Source: Rhyacophila brunnea (lineage: Eukaryota > Arthropoda > Insecta > Trichoptera > Rhyacophilidae). Taken from it: DNA of 64,000 bases. Within the stretch, counting starts at the first letter, position 1; every line of letters starts with the position of its first letter. Below are positions 31,438 to 41,970 of this stretch, piece by piece. The notes beneath the pieces were generated by a model. It was not told where the DNA came from and did no database searches. It saw nothing but the letters and a program-made list of their open reading frames with translations. The DNA is taken from the NCBI GenBank assembly GCA_022495005.1, contig JAGYXB010001059.1, positions 186,001-250,000 on the forward strand, written 5' to 3'. The position numbers and the translations under genes are program-made.

Positions 31438-32140
31438 CATGGCCCCCACATCCTGAAGCAGGTTCCCATGCTAGGATCTTTGACAGGCTTCCTACCTACC
31501 CTATCCTACCCAATTGGTAATTGAGGTAGAATTAAGGGTATTCAGCGTATTTTAAGCGACTTTTTTGTGTGTATGAAGTTTTCAAGTGTCGACACCAATG
31601 ATATTATTAATGAACAACGCACTCAATACAGTAGTTAGCAAGTAAATTCGCGCATAGCAACATTCGCACACGTATAGGTAGACGTCACGCAATTTCCATT
31701 ATGCTATATCACGCATCGGGAATTTATAGCAATATCACCTTCATTGTAATGGCGTTAGAACAGTGTTTCTAGTGTCAATGTTCATTTGAGCGAACCCGTT
31801 CGAACCGAACCATTCGGCAGACCGACAAAAAGCATCGGGAATTTATATTGCTATATGTGTAGGAATGTATTACACAGATATCATACACCATATGATATTG
31901 CTATCACCTTTATTTAATGGCGTTAGACCAGATTATGCCGTTCGGCAGACCCGACAAAAAGTAAGTGTAATTTTTTTTTTCCAGATGCTTCGTCCATATT
32001 AATGTCATTGTTCGACACACAATCGAAATTTTCGTCGCTCAACTACATATTTTTTGTTATTATCCAAAGGCGACTTTTCTTGTTAGTCCCTGAGCCCGGG
32101 ACCCCAGGCTAGAGCCGTGTCAGCTCTTGTGGGGGCCTTG
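31438..32140 (+). mobile_element. CATGGCCCCCACA MITE with an internal insertion
   Basis: Left CATGGCCCCCACATCCTGA, right cttgtgggggccttg. Flanks ATCTCACC / ATTTCATC (6/8). At 703 bp it is almost twice the usual 350-400 bp, because about 31600-32080 holds foreign sequence with a duplicated segment (31713-31962). Confidence 0.7.
31713..31962. repeat. Imperfect tandem duplication of about 120 bp
   Basis: gcatcgggaatttata, tatcacctt...taatggcgttaga and cattcggcaga...gacaaaaag appear twice in the same order. The second unit carries an extra gatatcatacaccatatgat segment. Confidence 0.7.
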
Positions 32141-32280
32141 ATTTCATCCCTTACTTCTCATAATTTAGTATACCTCTTGTCACCCCCCCCCCCCAAATTT
32201 TACCATTTGGGGGAGATCTGAATACTTATAGAGGCCACTCATAGTAGTATATCTACAGGGTCGATTAGTCGAGTAGTAGG

Positions 32281-32969
32281 TTTGGAAAGAGGTAGGCAGT
32301 GGAGATCTGATAAAAAGAACACACTTGTCAGGTATACTTACGAAAAATAAGAAGATAATACGATGTTACTACTAATGAATAGGTACACACTAATGACAAC
32401 GACACACTAATTTAATGAAGCTTAAAAAACCCACTGACGACATAAAATTAAGCGATCAGTTTAAATTAAGTACGTATTTTTTCAAAACATTTATAAACAT
32501 CAAAAATCATTAGATAAAAGTTTTTTTTATTTTTAAAAACAGTCTATATTTATTAATATTCGATTAAACACCATCGATTTTTTTTTTAATTATCTAATTA
32601 TTAATTATTTAGTTTTAGGCTCTGCGATCGGAGCTTACCTTAGTTCATACAATTCGATAGACCGGGCGGGGCTACGTGACGAAAAGTCCATATGAAAAAA
32701 ATTTGAATTATTTTAAACATAATCCAACTTTTATTTACGTCGAGACAGATGGCGCGCTGTGATATATTTTTTTAAAACCTTTGCAGATTGTTTAGTTATT
32801 ATCTGTGTAATACATTCCTACGCATACGGCATCTCTCGTTGGCAAAATAAATTATTTTATAGAATATATAATCAAGTGATTATATAAATAAGTCAATATT
32901 CAATTAAAAATTATTTTTCTTAAGAAGGTAGGCTTCAAATAATCGCCTAGTATGGAGTCTTCGCCACTG
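32281..32969 (-). mobile_element. 0.7-kb hAT-type element, inverted partner of 36350
   Basis: tttggaaagaggtaggcag, gtggagatctgata, agaaggtaggcttcaaataa and ctagtatggagtcttcgcca match 36350-37059 in reverse complement over the whole length. The left terminus is truncated. The right terminus TTCGCCACTG is intact. Confidence 0.82.
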
Positions 32970-33435
32970 GTAATAGGTATCACAAAATATTTTTAACTGC
33001 ACTTCGTAAAATCATATTATGATAAATCTTTAAATTAATCATTATTAATGATTATTTATTCTTATTACAGATTCTTTAATAACAGCTATTTAAATTAATT
33101 CTCCGATAACTCATTTTCTTTCCAAGGTTTACGTACAAATAATAATAAATAATTTAATTGGGTGTATTATTCATGATTTAACACTATTTGATCAGTCATC
33201 TGCGAAGGCCGAGGTTTTCATATACCCAATATTTTATAAGTGGTGAGATGTATTACAATCAGTGATAAAAACCTGTTTGGCAAATGATAATGAAAACGAG
33301 TATATACTGCGCACCTGTGCGACGCGCCGTCTTGAATACGCAATTGCAGTTGTCAGTTTTAAGACGCGTGTAAATGTCTCCGTACCGTCACAGTGCAGTA
33401 TCAGTATGCCAGGTCAGTCACATATCAATGCAGAT
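32970..33435. other. Unassigned
   Basis: A short ORF at 33262-33459 has no motif and runs into the adjacent transposon. Nothing else seen. Confidence 0.35.
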
Positions 33436-34083
33436 CAGTGGTTCTCACGTGAAATTTAGCTGTGTCCGTACAATTGACAATGCCAGTTCTATGGAAGCGT
33501 CTGGTGGCCGCACCAAATTTCACTTTTGTCGTGATTGAAAAAATTAAAACTAAATTGTATTTACTAATAAAATGGATCAATTTATTTACAGATAAGTCCG
33601 TTTAATAAAAGACATTTGAACGTTTTAGTACATATTTATTTATTTTAAATTATGCAAATGGAATTCCTCATTACTCCTTTTTTCTAATGCAATGAGCTGC
33701 TTTTAAGTTTGCATCTGTCAACTGGCTTCAATATTTGTTTTTTTTTTATGAAGTGCTCACTTCATAAAAAAATGGTTTTTAAGTACTTGGTCATGACTCA
33801 TTTCCAATAACGCATATTAAACGTTAGCCCAGTGAACAATCACAAACACCCAGGCTTTGAGAAAAACACATAGATGTTTTTGTCACGACCGGGAATCGAA
33901 CCCAGGAACTCTCGGGTGGAAGGCGAGCGCCTTACCAACTTCACCACGAGAGCCGCTTATCATTTGAGCGTGGAAAGAAATTTAAGAAAGTTATGTGTAT
34001 TGGTATTGAACCAATTTCATAATTTTATAAATAAAATTTTGAAATATCTGTAAAGTGCTGGTGGCCGCACATGAGAACCACTG
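33436..34083. mobile_element. hAT element (CAGTGGTTCTCA ends) with SINE inside
   Basis: Left CAGTGGTTCTCACGTG and right CATGAGAACCACTG are inverted repeats of the common hAT type. Subterminal ggtggccgcac words occur near both ends. The TSD is ATGCAGAT (33428-33435) / GTGCAGAT (34084-34091), 7/8. No transposase remnant recognised. A SINE copy (33833-33957) is nested inside. Confidence 0.85.
33833..33957 (-). mobile_element. tRNA-derived SINE, copy 2 (3' truncated)
   Basis: Same tRNA-like head as 7236-7427, with B box GGTTCGATTCC and the equivalent of the TTCCA anticodon loop intact. The part beyond gtttgtgattgttc and the poly-A are missing, and no TSD was found. It lies inside the hAT element at 33436-34083, so the SINE was mobilised after that insertion or carried along with it. 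Confidence 0.8.
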
Positions 34084-34183
34084 GTGCAGATCCATCCAAA
34101 ATATCTAATGCACGATGTGAGCAAAATGCGTGTTGTATTAAATACTTTTTTTTACTTAGTAAATTATTTATTTCTGTGTGGTG

Positions 34184-34572
34184 CATGGCCCCCACACCCT
34201 GAAGCGGCCCCACCTATCGCTAGAGTTAAAAGCAGTGTGACGCTCTACAAAAGCATTTTCTAAATGGTGTTCCAGTTAAATTAAGGGTATTTAGTGTATT
34301 TTCGCGATTTTTTGTATTTTTCAATAAATCCACTTGAGTTATGAAGTTTTCGAATATCGACACACAATAATCAAAATTTGCATCAAACAATCACATATTT
34401 TAAAATGTTAATATACTATATATAATATAAGTAAAATAGCGCCGCAGGCAACTTTTTACCATTAGAGCAAATTTTTGGTGTCTGTTTATCTCACTTTTTA
34501 GGTATTCGCGCCACGAGGGGCCCCTTCAGAAGCCGGGCCCCCACGCTAGAGTCCTGTCGCCCCTGCGCCATG
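34184..34572 (+). mobile_element. CATGGCCCCCACA MITE, best-delimited copy
   Basis: Starts CATGGCCCCCACACCCTGAA and ends at gcgccatg. A perfect 8-bp TSD, GTGTGGTG, lies at 34176-34183 and 34573-34580. This fixes the family boundaries and assigns it to an 8-bp-TSD superfamily, most likely hAT. Non-coding, 389 bp, with conserved words ctacctatcgctag-like, aatagcgccgcaggc and gtttatctcactt. Confidence 0.9.
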
Positions 34573-34604
34573 GTGTGGTGTTTTACCAATTGATCTATCG
34601 AGCC

Positions 34605-34780
34605 TACCTCAGTTATTTATTATTTACATGAACAAGTGTATGCACCATTTTTTTCATGAATAATCCCACTAAAAATATTCATCCATAAAGATAATTACAG
34701 TAAGTTGTTTCAAAAAACTCTTTTCTCAAAAATTTCAAATGTACGTTAGAATAGTTCTGCATTCAGCTGACGGTGAATAA
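34605..34780. repeat. Half-copy of the 47.0-kb foldback
   Basis: ttatttattatttacatgaa, aagtgtatgcaccattttt, gtaagttgtttcaaaaaact and tagaatagttctgcattcag recur in 47021-47276. Only one arm and the centre are here. Confidence 0.65.
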
Positions 34781-35461
34781 CAACTACGGGTTTAGATGTG
34801 GGAGCCATAAATGACAGAGCATATAAAACTAATCTCCATTTTTCCGGAAAATTGTTTCGCCGTATACAAACTGCAATGTTATATTTACGAAGTAGAAAAT
34901 ATGCTATTGCGAATAGTTATTTTTATTACTGTCATAAAATAGTTTAAAAAGAGTTCAGTCTACGATAAGGGCTCGGACTATCGTGCGCTCCGGTTCACTT
35001 AATTCTCCGAGACTATCGCTTCGTCTGGTAGAAAAAATAAACATAGCATTCTGATTCGTTAACGTGAAGTCGTTAACCCCCTATTTTTATAACTTAATAA
35101 TTAACATTTGTGTTATTTTGCTACATTTTTTTTAGATTTATATTATTTACTTTCGGTTTTCAGTGAACAGATTTTGTTATATGCGATATTCCTCAGTCTG
35201 TTACATAAACGTGTGCTAACCAATGCGTTACTAACCTTAATACAAATAGTAATTAATGATTTATATAAAATATACATGAATGCAATTAATTTTAATTGTT
35301 ATAATTAACTACATATATAAATTCCAATTAATGAGAGTTTTGTACCATTCTATAGTATGTGGGTTTAGCGTCCCGGGTTTCGTTTTCCGAAACTTAAATT
35401 TACCAACGATCGTAAATATAAGATTCCTTATAAGTACAACGCCCACGTCCACGATATCCGA
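34781..35461. other. Unassigned
   Basis: Small ORFs of about 65 codons without motifs. No repeat edge recognised. Confidence 0.35.
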
Positions 35462-36005
35462 GAGATTTAAGCGTCGGCTTATAATGTGGTGGGTCCCTGG
35501 TTCGAATCCTGGATCTGGCAAAATATCTTCTTTCTTTTTTCACCCTGTCACGACCCGGCATTGGGGCATAGGGCAAGCACAAGTTCGCGCCACTTCCCTC
35601 GATCCATCGCCAACTCTTGCGCCTCCCGCCATTCCAGACCTGCAGTGCGTAGATCGCTTTTGTAGCACCGCTGCAGGTTGAGGGAGGGCCGGCCACGACG
35701 ACGGAACCCTTGAGGCTGTGTCATAAGGGTACGAAGTGTCGCACTCTTTGGCAGCATCCCGAACACATGTCCAAGCCACGTAAAACGTCTCTTCGTGATT
35801 ACCTCAATCACCGAAGGTTGCTGTGTCTGCTCACGAACTCGGGGGTTTTTGTAAAGCGGTCGTACCAGTGTACCATAATGTTTATTAAATTTATGCTTCA
35901 AGAGTATGGAGCTAATAGGTTGAGCAAGTAGCTAACATACATTTCGCATAAAAACAAAATCTGTTAATACAACTTGCATATGAATCTCTAAGGATCGAAC
36001 ATGAT
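35462..36005 (+). mobile_element. Second tRNA-like SINE family, split by a LINE fragment
   Basis: The left part 35462-35530 has a tRNA-like B box (ggttcgaatcctggatc, then tggcaaa). The right part 35902-36005 has agagtatggagctaatagg, ttgagcaagtagc and cataaaaacaaaatctg. In the copies at 48555-48705 and 49801-50745 these two parts are contiguous. Here a LINE 3' fragment (about 35540-35901) separates them. Confidence 0.7.
35548..35901 (-). pseudogene. LINE ORF2 C-terminal fragment, frame still open
   Basis: About 117 codons on the minus strand without a stop: PRVREQ..., ITKRRFTWLGHVFGMLPKSA, GFRRRGRPSLNLQRC, LEWREAQELAMDRGKWRELV, then a stop. The WLGHVxxM, RRRGRPxxxx and A-x-DRxxWREL order is the C-terminal tail of an insect non-LTR (RTE-like) reverse transcriptase. 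Polymerase and endonuclease domains are absent, so this is a 5'-truncated insertion even though its own frame is intact. The GC-rich codon use contrasts with the AT-rich surroundings. Confidence 0.85.
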
Positions 36006-36023
36006 GAAGTAGTAGTAATAACT

Positions 36024-36120
36024 ACTAAGCAGTGACGTGTGTGTGTGTGTGTAGGCAGACAACGCACTGCTTATGGGCGGCATAGAAAATTAAAAAAAAA
36101 TACTACAATAAATTTGACAG
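36024..36120. repeat. Fragment of the CAGTGACGTCCC repeat with a (GT)n run
   Basis: gcagtgacgtgtgtgtgtgt, taggcagacaacgcactgc and gggcggcatag resemble the left end of the 11515 and 3106 elements. The cccgtggggg part is replaced by a GT microsatellite. Confidence 0.5.
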
Positions 36121-36243
36121 TAGACACGTAAGTATATTTCAAAGAAATGTGATTTATTTCGCCTGCGGTGCTGACGCAGTACCTACATACCCAGATTTTC
36201 TATTATGTTCAAAATGATTGGGTGACTAGGTACAACGAAATAA

Positions 36244-36266
36244 TGACCTAACCTAACCTAACCTAA
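36244..36266. repeat. Short (CCTAA)n tract
   Basis: Four consecutive CCTAA units, the complement of the arthropod telomere repeat TTAGG. It is interstitial and too short to be a telomere. Confidence 0.8.
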
Positions 36267-36349
36267 ATAGATTCCACAAAAATTAATGTTTCATTTTTGC
36301 CCTGGCTGTTCTGTTTTGTCATGTTCTGTTTTGTCACTTGAATACATAC

Positions 36350-37059
36350 CAGTGGCGAACACTCCATACTAGGCAATTATTTAAAGCCTACCTTCTTAAG
36401 AAAAATATTTTTTAATTGCATATTGACATATTTATATACTTAATCACTTCATTATTATATGTTATATAAAAATGTATTACAGTATTACACAGTTTACAAA
36501 ACAACTGCAAAGGTATTAAAAAATATACCACAGCGCGCCGTAAATAAATAATAAACGCCGCGACGTCTCGACGTAAATAAATCTCCGATTATGTGTGAAA
36601 TCATTCTGAATTTTTTTCGTATGGACTTTACGTCTCGTAACCTCAGCAAGTCTGCTGATTTGTACGAAATAAGGTAAGCACCTATCGCAGAGCCTAAAAC
36701 ACTCGCGCATAATAATGTTGTCACGACTGCATTAAAAAAATAATTTCAACGGCGTTTAATGGAATATTAATAAATAAGTAAGTATAGATTGTTTTTATAA
36801 ATAAAAATAAATTTTATCTAATGATTTTTAATGAGTATACATGTTTTGAAAAATACGTAATTTAAACACATCGCTCATTTTTATGTCGCCAATGAGTTTT
36901 TGAAGTTTCATTGAATTAGTGTGTCGTTGTCATTTACTAGTGTGTACCTATTCATTAGTAGTAAATATCGTACTATTCTCGTAAGTATACCTGACAAGTG
37001 TGCTCTTTTTATCAGATCTCCACAGCCTACCTCTTTCCAAAAGTCACCTTTCGCCACTG
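36350..37059 (+). mobile_element. 0.7-kb hAT-type element with exact TSD
   Basis: Ends CAGTGGCGAA (left) and TTCGCCACTG (right). A perfect 8-bp TSD, ATACATAC, lies at 36342-36349 and 37060-37067. It is 710 bp with no recognisable transposase; the short open frames inside (up to 76 codons) have no motif. Its inverted copy is at 32281-32969. Terminal and subterminal words (cagcctacctc, agatctccac) are shared with the shorter foldbacks at 4145 and 15850. Confidence 0.9.
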
Positions 37060-37067
37060 ATACATAC

Positions 37068-37527
37068 TATCAGTGGAAAAGACGAGTGTGAAGTAGTAAA
37101 GCATACAGAGATTACTAACAATATAACACATCTTACCACTACAGAATGATCAAGGAAGACACAATTACCGCGAAAATTTGCAGGATGCCGATAACATCCT
37201 CTGAGAGTGTACCCATATGTCGGTTCAAATGAAAAGGATTCTCAAATCAGTTCGACTATCAGTTAAAGCGGAAGGCCAATGCGATTTGGTATCAACGATA
37301 TATTGAAGGTACATACATAAGTATGTCCATAATTTTTTTTTAAATGTCAGCTTAATGGCAACATTAAAAAGCCTTTCCTCTTATTTTATTATCTACTATC
37401 GTTTGACACAAATAAAATGCCTGTAGTATTTACCAGCGCATTCATTTTATTTCGTATTTTAAAATAATAAATAAATTCAAGTAATAATCATTATAAACGC
37501 AAACGTCAACCTGACAGAATTAACATA
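37068..37527. other. Unassigned
   Basis: No gene or repeat edge recognised. Confidence 0.4.
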
Positions 37528-37535
37528 CATAGCGT

Positions 37536-37937
37536 CATGCCCCCCACATCCTGAAGCGGGCCCTCAGTCTAGGATATTTGGCGGGGCCCCCTACCTATCG
37601 CTAGGGATAAAGGCAGTGTGACGCTCTACAGTAGCGTTTTCTAAAAAATGGTGTACGCGATAAAATTAATATACATAATATAGTGTTTTTTTTGTATATT
37701 TTAATAAGTTCATCCATTTAAATTGTGGAGTTGTCAAGTATCGATACACAATTAAAAATTGCATCGTCCAACCACATAGTTTTAAATAATAACATCGTTG
37801 AAGGAAAATAGTTCCGCAGGCGACTTTTTCACTATTAGAGCAAATTTGTGATGTGTGTTTATCTCACTTATTTGGTCTCGACTTCCCACGTCGGGCCCCT
37901 AGGCTAGAGCCCTGCAGGCCCCCTTGTGGGTGCCATG
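37536..37937 (+). mobile_element. CATGGCCCCCACA MITE, copy 4
   Basis: Starts CATGCCCCCCACATCCTGAA and ends cccttgtgggtgccatg. The TSD is CATAGCGT (37528-37535) / CGTAGCGT (37938-37945), 7/8. 402 bp, collinear with 34184-34572. Confidence 0.88.
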
Positions 37938-37945
37938 CGTAGCGT

Positions 37946-38552
37946 ACATAGCTCCTTCGTGAAATTTTTGTACCCCAATAATAGAAAAGTTTATATTTCG
38001 CACATGGCTCGACGACGATTTAAAATGACATTTCTCGATCAGGGCAAACAGTCGGAGGGAGTCGTCAAGTTTATAAATCTGCTCTTTGAATTAGGTTATT
38101 TATTAGAAAGCGTCTCATAAACCATTAGTTATCCATAAATTACATGTCTCATCCCAGTTGAAATTTTTTACACTATCAGCAAATCTCTTTCGATTCGCGC
38201 ATGCTTACAAAAAATGTGCCAATTGACACATATATAATCTTGGAGATTCTTTATTCAAAATACAAACAATTCAACGAGCAAAGATTTTATATTTATCTTT
38301 CTGTCGGGTGTCAAAGTTTAATAATAATTATTACGATTTTCTTTTGCTTTAGAAAGATTATGTTATCATTCATTATCAGTTGTAAAATTTGCTGATAAAT
38401 ACTTCCTGTACTCAAATAAGTGCGTATGTACGTCATATGTACGCACAAAATATGTAGATACCATGTATTAATAAGGGTCAGACGCGCACACAAAGGGGGG
38501 ATTCGGGCTAATTAAATTAAAACCATAAATTCATTAAATAAATAAAATAATA
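37946..38552. other. Unassigned
   Basis: A 64-codon ORF (37926-38120) starts in the adjacent MITE. Its translation after the MITE (YPNNRKVYISHMARRRFKMT) has no match I recognise. No other structure. Confidence 0.35.
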
Positions 38553-38554
38553 TA

Positions 38555-39099
38555 CAGTCGAACTTGGTTATTACGAGGAAAATTGATCCGACTGAATTTG
38601 CTCGCTATAAGCATTATACAACATTTTTCGCGCCGCGTTTTATTTAAGCATATAACATAAAAAAATCTGAAAACGATCGTAAAAATCCCCGAAACAAGCA
38701 TGGCATTCGTAAACAAAAAGAAGTTGTTTATTGTAATGAAGTACTGAGCTGCCGGCGCTGGTAGGTACCTACCTACTTCACAAAGTTTGGATTTTTTACA
38801 TGCAATTTCAACCATATGCGTGGATACTTTTTCAATGTTGTCGGCGAAGACACCAATTAGGTACTTAGACACTTAACTAGTGTCATAAACGTAATCCGAT
38901 CCTGGACGGATTTTATTGCTATGGGTCGAAAATGTTGTTTTTAAACGATCGACACATTAACACTTTCGCTCTCGAGAAGTAGCTCGTTATAAAAGTGAAT
39001 AAATGTATGGAGAAAATCATAACTAAAATGTCAACGAATGTTTCCTCATTACATCCGAGATCTCGCTATTTCCGTGATCGTAATAACCAAGTTCGACTG
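38555..39099 (+). mobile_element. pogo/Tigger-like element, copy 1, TA-flanked
   Basis: Ends CAGTCGAACTTGGTTATTAC and the complement of GTAATAACCAAGTTCGACTG, flanked by TA on both sides. This CAGTCGAAC...TTATTACG form is typical of the pogo/Tigger branch of Tc1/mariner. Both inner flanks contain cgctata / gctcgttata / ctcgctattt words, likely subterminal sites. 545 bp; no DDE transposase or CENP-B-type domain is visible. Confidence 0.82.
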
Positions 39100-39101
39100 T
39101 A

Positions 39102-39756
39102 TTATAAAATTTTTTATACAATTCAACATTATTTAATTGTTCTCAATTAGACAAGCACAATATTCAATTTTTATTTTAAATAATAATTATAGCCTAGATT
39201 TATGTTAATCAAGTAAAGTTTAAATGTAATTTTCCCAACAATGACCAAATCAGAGTTATCTAGTTGTAGTATTGAGGTGAGAATATAATATACGCGTTGA
39301 TGTATCGCTGAAGTAATGCAACACACCAACCGCATCTTATAGTAAATGAATTTCGTCGAATTTCATTTCACAAATCCTTGCAGAATAGAAACACTTTTAA
39401 TGCAAATTATGTGGTAATTTCTAGAAATATTGCCAACAAACGATTACTATTACTTATATATTTTACTATTCAAATTACAATAAAAACATGTTTTTTTTTT
39501 AAATAAATATTTAGCAAGAAACCATTAGCGTAAATATAAAAATAAACAAATTAAAATTTGAATACCGACTTTCACAAGGATTTCGTTTTAATCATAAACT
39601 TCCGATAAAATTAGATCACACAGTTTAATAAAACCATCAATATATTATTATATACCAACAAAATTTAATTACAATTAATAATTATAAAAACCTACTAAAC
39701 TGATTTTTTATTTTACGAATAGTTCACAAGATTTAAGAATGTAACGTTCTTTCAAT
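39102..39756. other. Unassigned AT-rich sequence
   Basis: Very AT-rich with no ORF of note. Confidence 0.4.
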
Positions 39757-40180
39757 TTATTTCAATTGATTTATTTTTTAACATATTGTGGACATTACAA
39801 ATTATAAGTTTAAGACGTTCACAACATGACATTTAGAAACAAAAATATATAAAACAGTATTACATAAAAAAAGAGATAGATCAGTAGATAAATTAGATAG
39901 GTACAAGGAAGTACACCGGATGAGTTAAGCAGACCCTATTTTAAGAATTTATAAAACAACATCCACCTAAACTCATTCTCACGTAGGTGAAATATATCAA
40001 CACCCGAAGCAATTTCGTTGAACATAGTTATCGCCCTCCCAATTGGTATTACCAGTGGCAGGTTGGTTCTGCAACTTGGGAGAATAAACAACTGATGTTC
40101 TCTATTTCTAAGATAGTTAGTTAGTTATCAGGGGGACACAGGTCAACACTGCCCAGAATGGCAGAGTTCTTAGTCTTAGT
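39757..40180 (-). pseudogene. LINE 3' end (RTNLP family), copy on minus strand
   Basis: Nearly collinear with 44995-45425 in reverse complement. It includes the 3' untranslated words (aacatattgtggacattaca, gtaatactgttttata-like) and the coding block around RTNLPLVIPIG. The AATAAA-rich 3' tail is at the left end (39757-39785). It is 5' truncated near the gcagagttct end and internally altered near 40110. Confidence 0.75.
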
Positions 40181-40188
40181 TAGAGTAA

Positions 40189-40335
40189 TATTCTTTATTG
40201 AACATACCTACATGATATGAAAACAGGCTTAGAGAATAAATAATATATAACCACTAGAAAAAATACGACACCCAGCGGAATTCGAACCCGGGTCCATTTT
40301 GTTTTTAAATAATGTATGTTCAATAAAGAATGTTA
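40189..40335. mobile_element. Short hairpin element carrying a tRNA B-box
   Basis: Ends ttctttattgaacatac and gtatgttcaataaagaa are exact inverted repeats about 110 bp apart. Between them the minus strand reads gacccgggttcgaattccgc, a good pol III B box, but no A box or cloverleaf is evident. Possibly two inverted SINE tails. Confidence 0.6.
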
Positions 40336-41320
40336 CATTTTTAAATATTGTGATTTTTTCGTTGAATAAATAAATAGTCTATTAAATTATTAGTAAGTGC
40401 AGGTACGTTGTAACAAAAATTTGGAGAGATCCCGACACCGGTTAGTTAAAATTAATGCTTTGATTTCAAATGCCAAAAATTACAACACAAACAGTTGACA
40501 ACACTGACTGTAGCAAAGACTGTCTATGGACAGTGGAAAACTGTAGGTAAGTAACTGAAAAAAATAATGCGCATTTAGTTAGATAGTAATCTTGAAAATA
40601 ATAATGCGATGTCGCTGTTGTTGAATACTGACCTACGTACGATATAAAATGGTCCATTATTTAAACAAATTAGCATACATTCGAAATTATGTAGTGGGTG
40701 GCTTTGAGAAATGTAAATAAATTATTGGATGTAAGATGAATTTATTGTTACATGCCATTTCTGTTCACCTTGTTGAAGGTTGCTTCATGAGGATCTGTTA
40801 CAAGGTGGCTTTAGAAAGTATAGATTTAAATTTGACAATTAAAATGAATTCATAGTATGTAATGATAATAATTAAACTATTTTTTTTACATTATGCACAA
40901 GCAATTATATTTAGTTGTTCAGTCAATCGAATATAATATACACATAGTTATATCGATTGCGACCAAGGAACACAGAATTAATGTGAACTAAAATACCTAA
41001 CGCGTGTGGAGTAACAGGCAACCGATCATCTCAAGTGTGGGAGATGTGGGATAAATTTAAACACGTGTCAAGAATATGTTATTCTAAGCTTGTCCTTCGT
41101 TCTGATAACTGCTCTCTGTTTATGATCTGACGCTCATTCAATATTGGTGTATTTGAAGGTTGCAACACACGCTATTGTACGTCTATTATAATGTGTGTTT
41201 CATTTTCGTAGGACACTCACACATTCAAAACCCTGGTTCAAAATGAAGTGTATTGGGGTACCTATAGCCTATAGGAAATCTATTAACTATTAATCTGTTC
41301 TGTGGACATCCCTATCGACG
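40336..41320. other. Unassigned; short repeat at 41173-41236
   Basis: 41173-41236 is the reverse complement of 15570-15635 (attttcgtaggacactcaca...acaataatgt-like), the segment just after a LINE C-terminus. The rest shows nothing recognisable. Confidence 0.4.
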
Positions 41321-41323
41321 TAA

Positions 41324-41694
41324 TTAAGAGCATACATAAGTGAAACGGCAAATAATTTTCAACAATAGGTGGGACGAAATTTCGGACTCGTTGCCAATCG
41401 GAGAGCGATAGTCGAGCTGTAAGCACGTCAATTTGTTTTGTGATTGCATCGGAGGAATATAATCTTAAATCGTGTAAAGATGACTAAAAACGTTACGCAT
41501 TTACTCGAAAAATAAAACATGTCAATGAATATATTATTATTATTACTAATATAACAATAAACATAACATTAAATGGACGCATGTTGAATTTTTATGATAA
41601 ATTATGTTTTGTTCTGCACGCGTCGTTTGCACAATCTGCGCGTCGCGTAGTCACGATCTTTTTAGACCATGCCTGAGCTGAAGTATAGCCTTAA
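41324..41694 (+). mobile_element. TTAA-flanked MITE, copy 6
   Basis: TTAA at 41324-41327 and 41691-41694. Left TTAAGAGCATACATAAGTGA, right complement TTAAGGCTATACTTCAGCTC. Full-length (371 bp) and collinear with 7836-8203. Confidence 0.87.
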
Positions 41695-41763
41695 TAAATT
41701 ATATGACTATATAATTTTTTTACTTATTACTTATTTGCTTTAATGATTACTTTGTAATGTTAA

Positions 41764-41970
41764 AAAGTTTCGATACTACAGTGTCAATATTCTATTTCCG
41801 ATACAATACCAGCATTGATACTTTCATTCGGAATGACAGCCTTAGGTGAGTGACTTTTTAAAAAAAAAATTGTATCTAATTTTATTTTTTTCTTTCTTTT
41901 TACAGGATATTTCTCGATAAGAGATTATACTGACTTTGGTGATACTCAAAACTGCAGCGCTTGGAAATAA
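41764..41970 (+). CDS. Candidate two-exon micro-ORF (weak)
   Basis: Exon 1 ends ...atgacagccttag at 41845, followed by a strong donor, GTGAGT. A 60-bp intron has a pyrimidine-rich end and the acceptor TTTTTACAG at 41905. Joined in frame, the open stretch runs from 41764 to a TAA at 41968-41970, about 48 codons, with an in-frame ATG at 41833. A second good donor, CAA|GTAAGTA, lies at 41983/41984. No domain is recognised. The intron signals are better than average, but the product is tiny and lies next to a MITE, so chance is quite possible. Confidence 0.25.

Noticed and set aside
35280..35681. 133-codon plus-strand ORF
   Set aside because: Its second half is antisense to the LINE C-terminal frame on the minus strand and its first half crosses the SINE head. 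No domain.
36244..36266. Telomere or telomere-fusion site at the CCTAA run
   Set aside because: Only four units, interstitial. Similar tracts here are loops of a transposed hairpin or isolated short runs.
40440..40660. Minus-strand 63-codon ORF as a host gene
   Set aside because: Short, AT-rich, with no domain, splice partner or conservation evidence.
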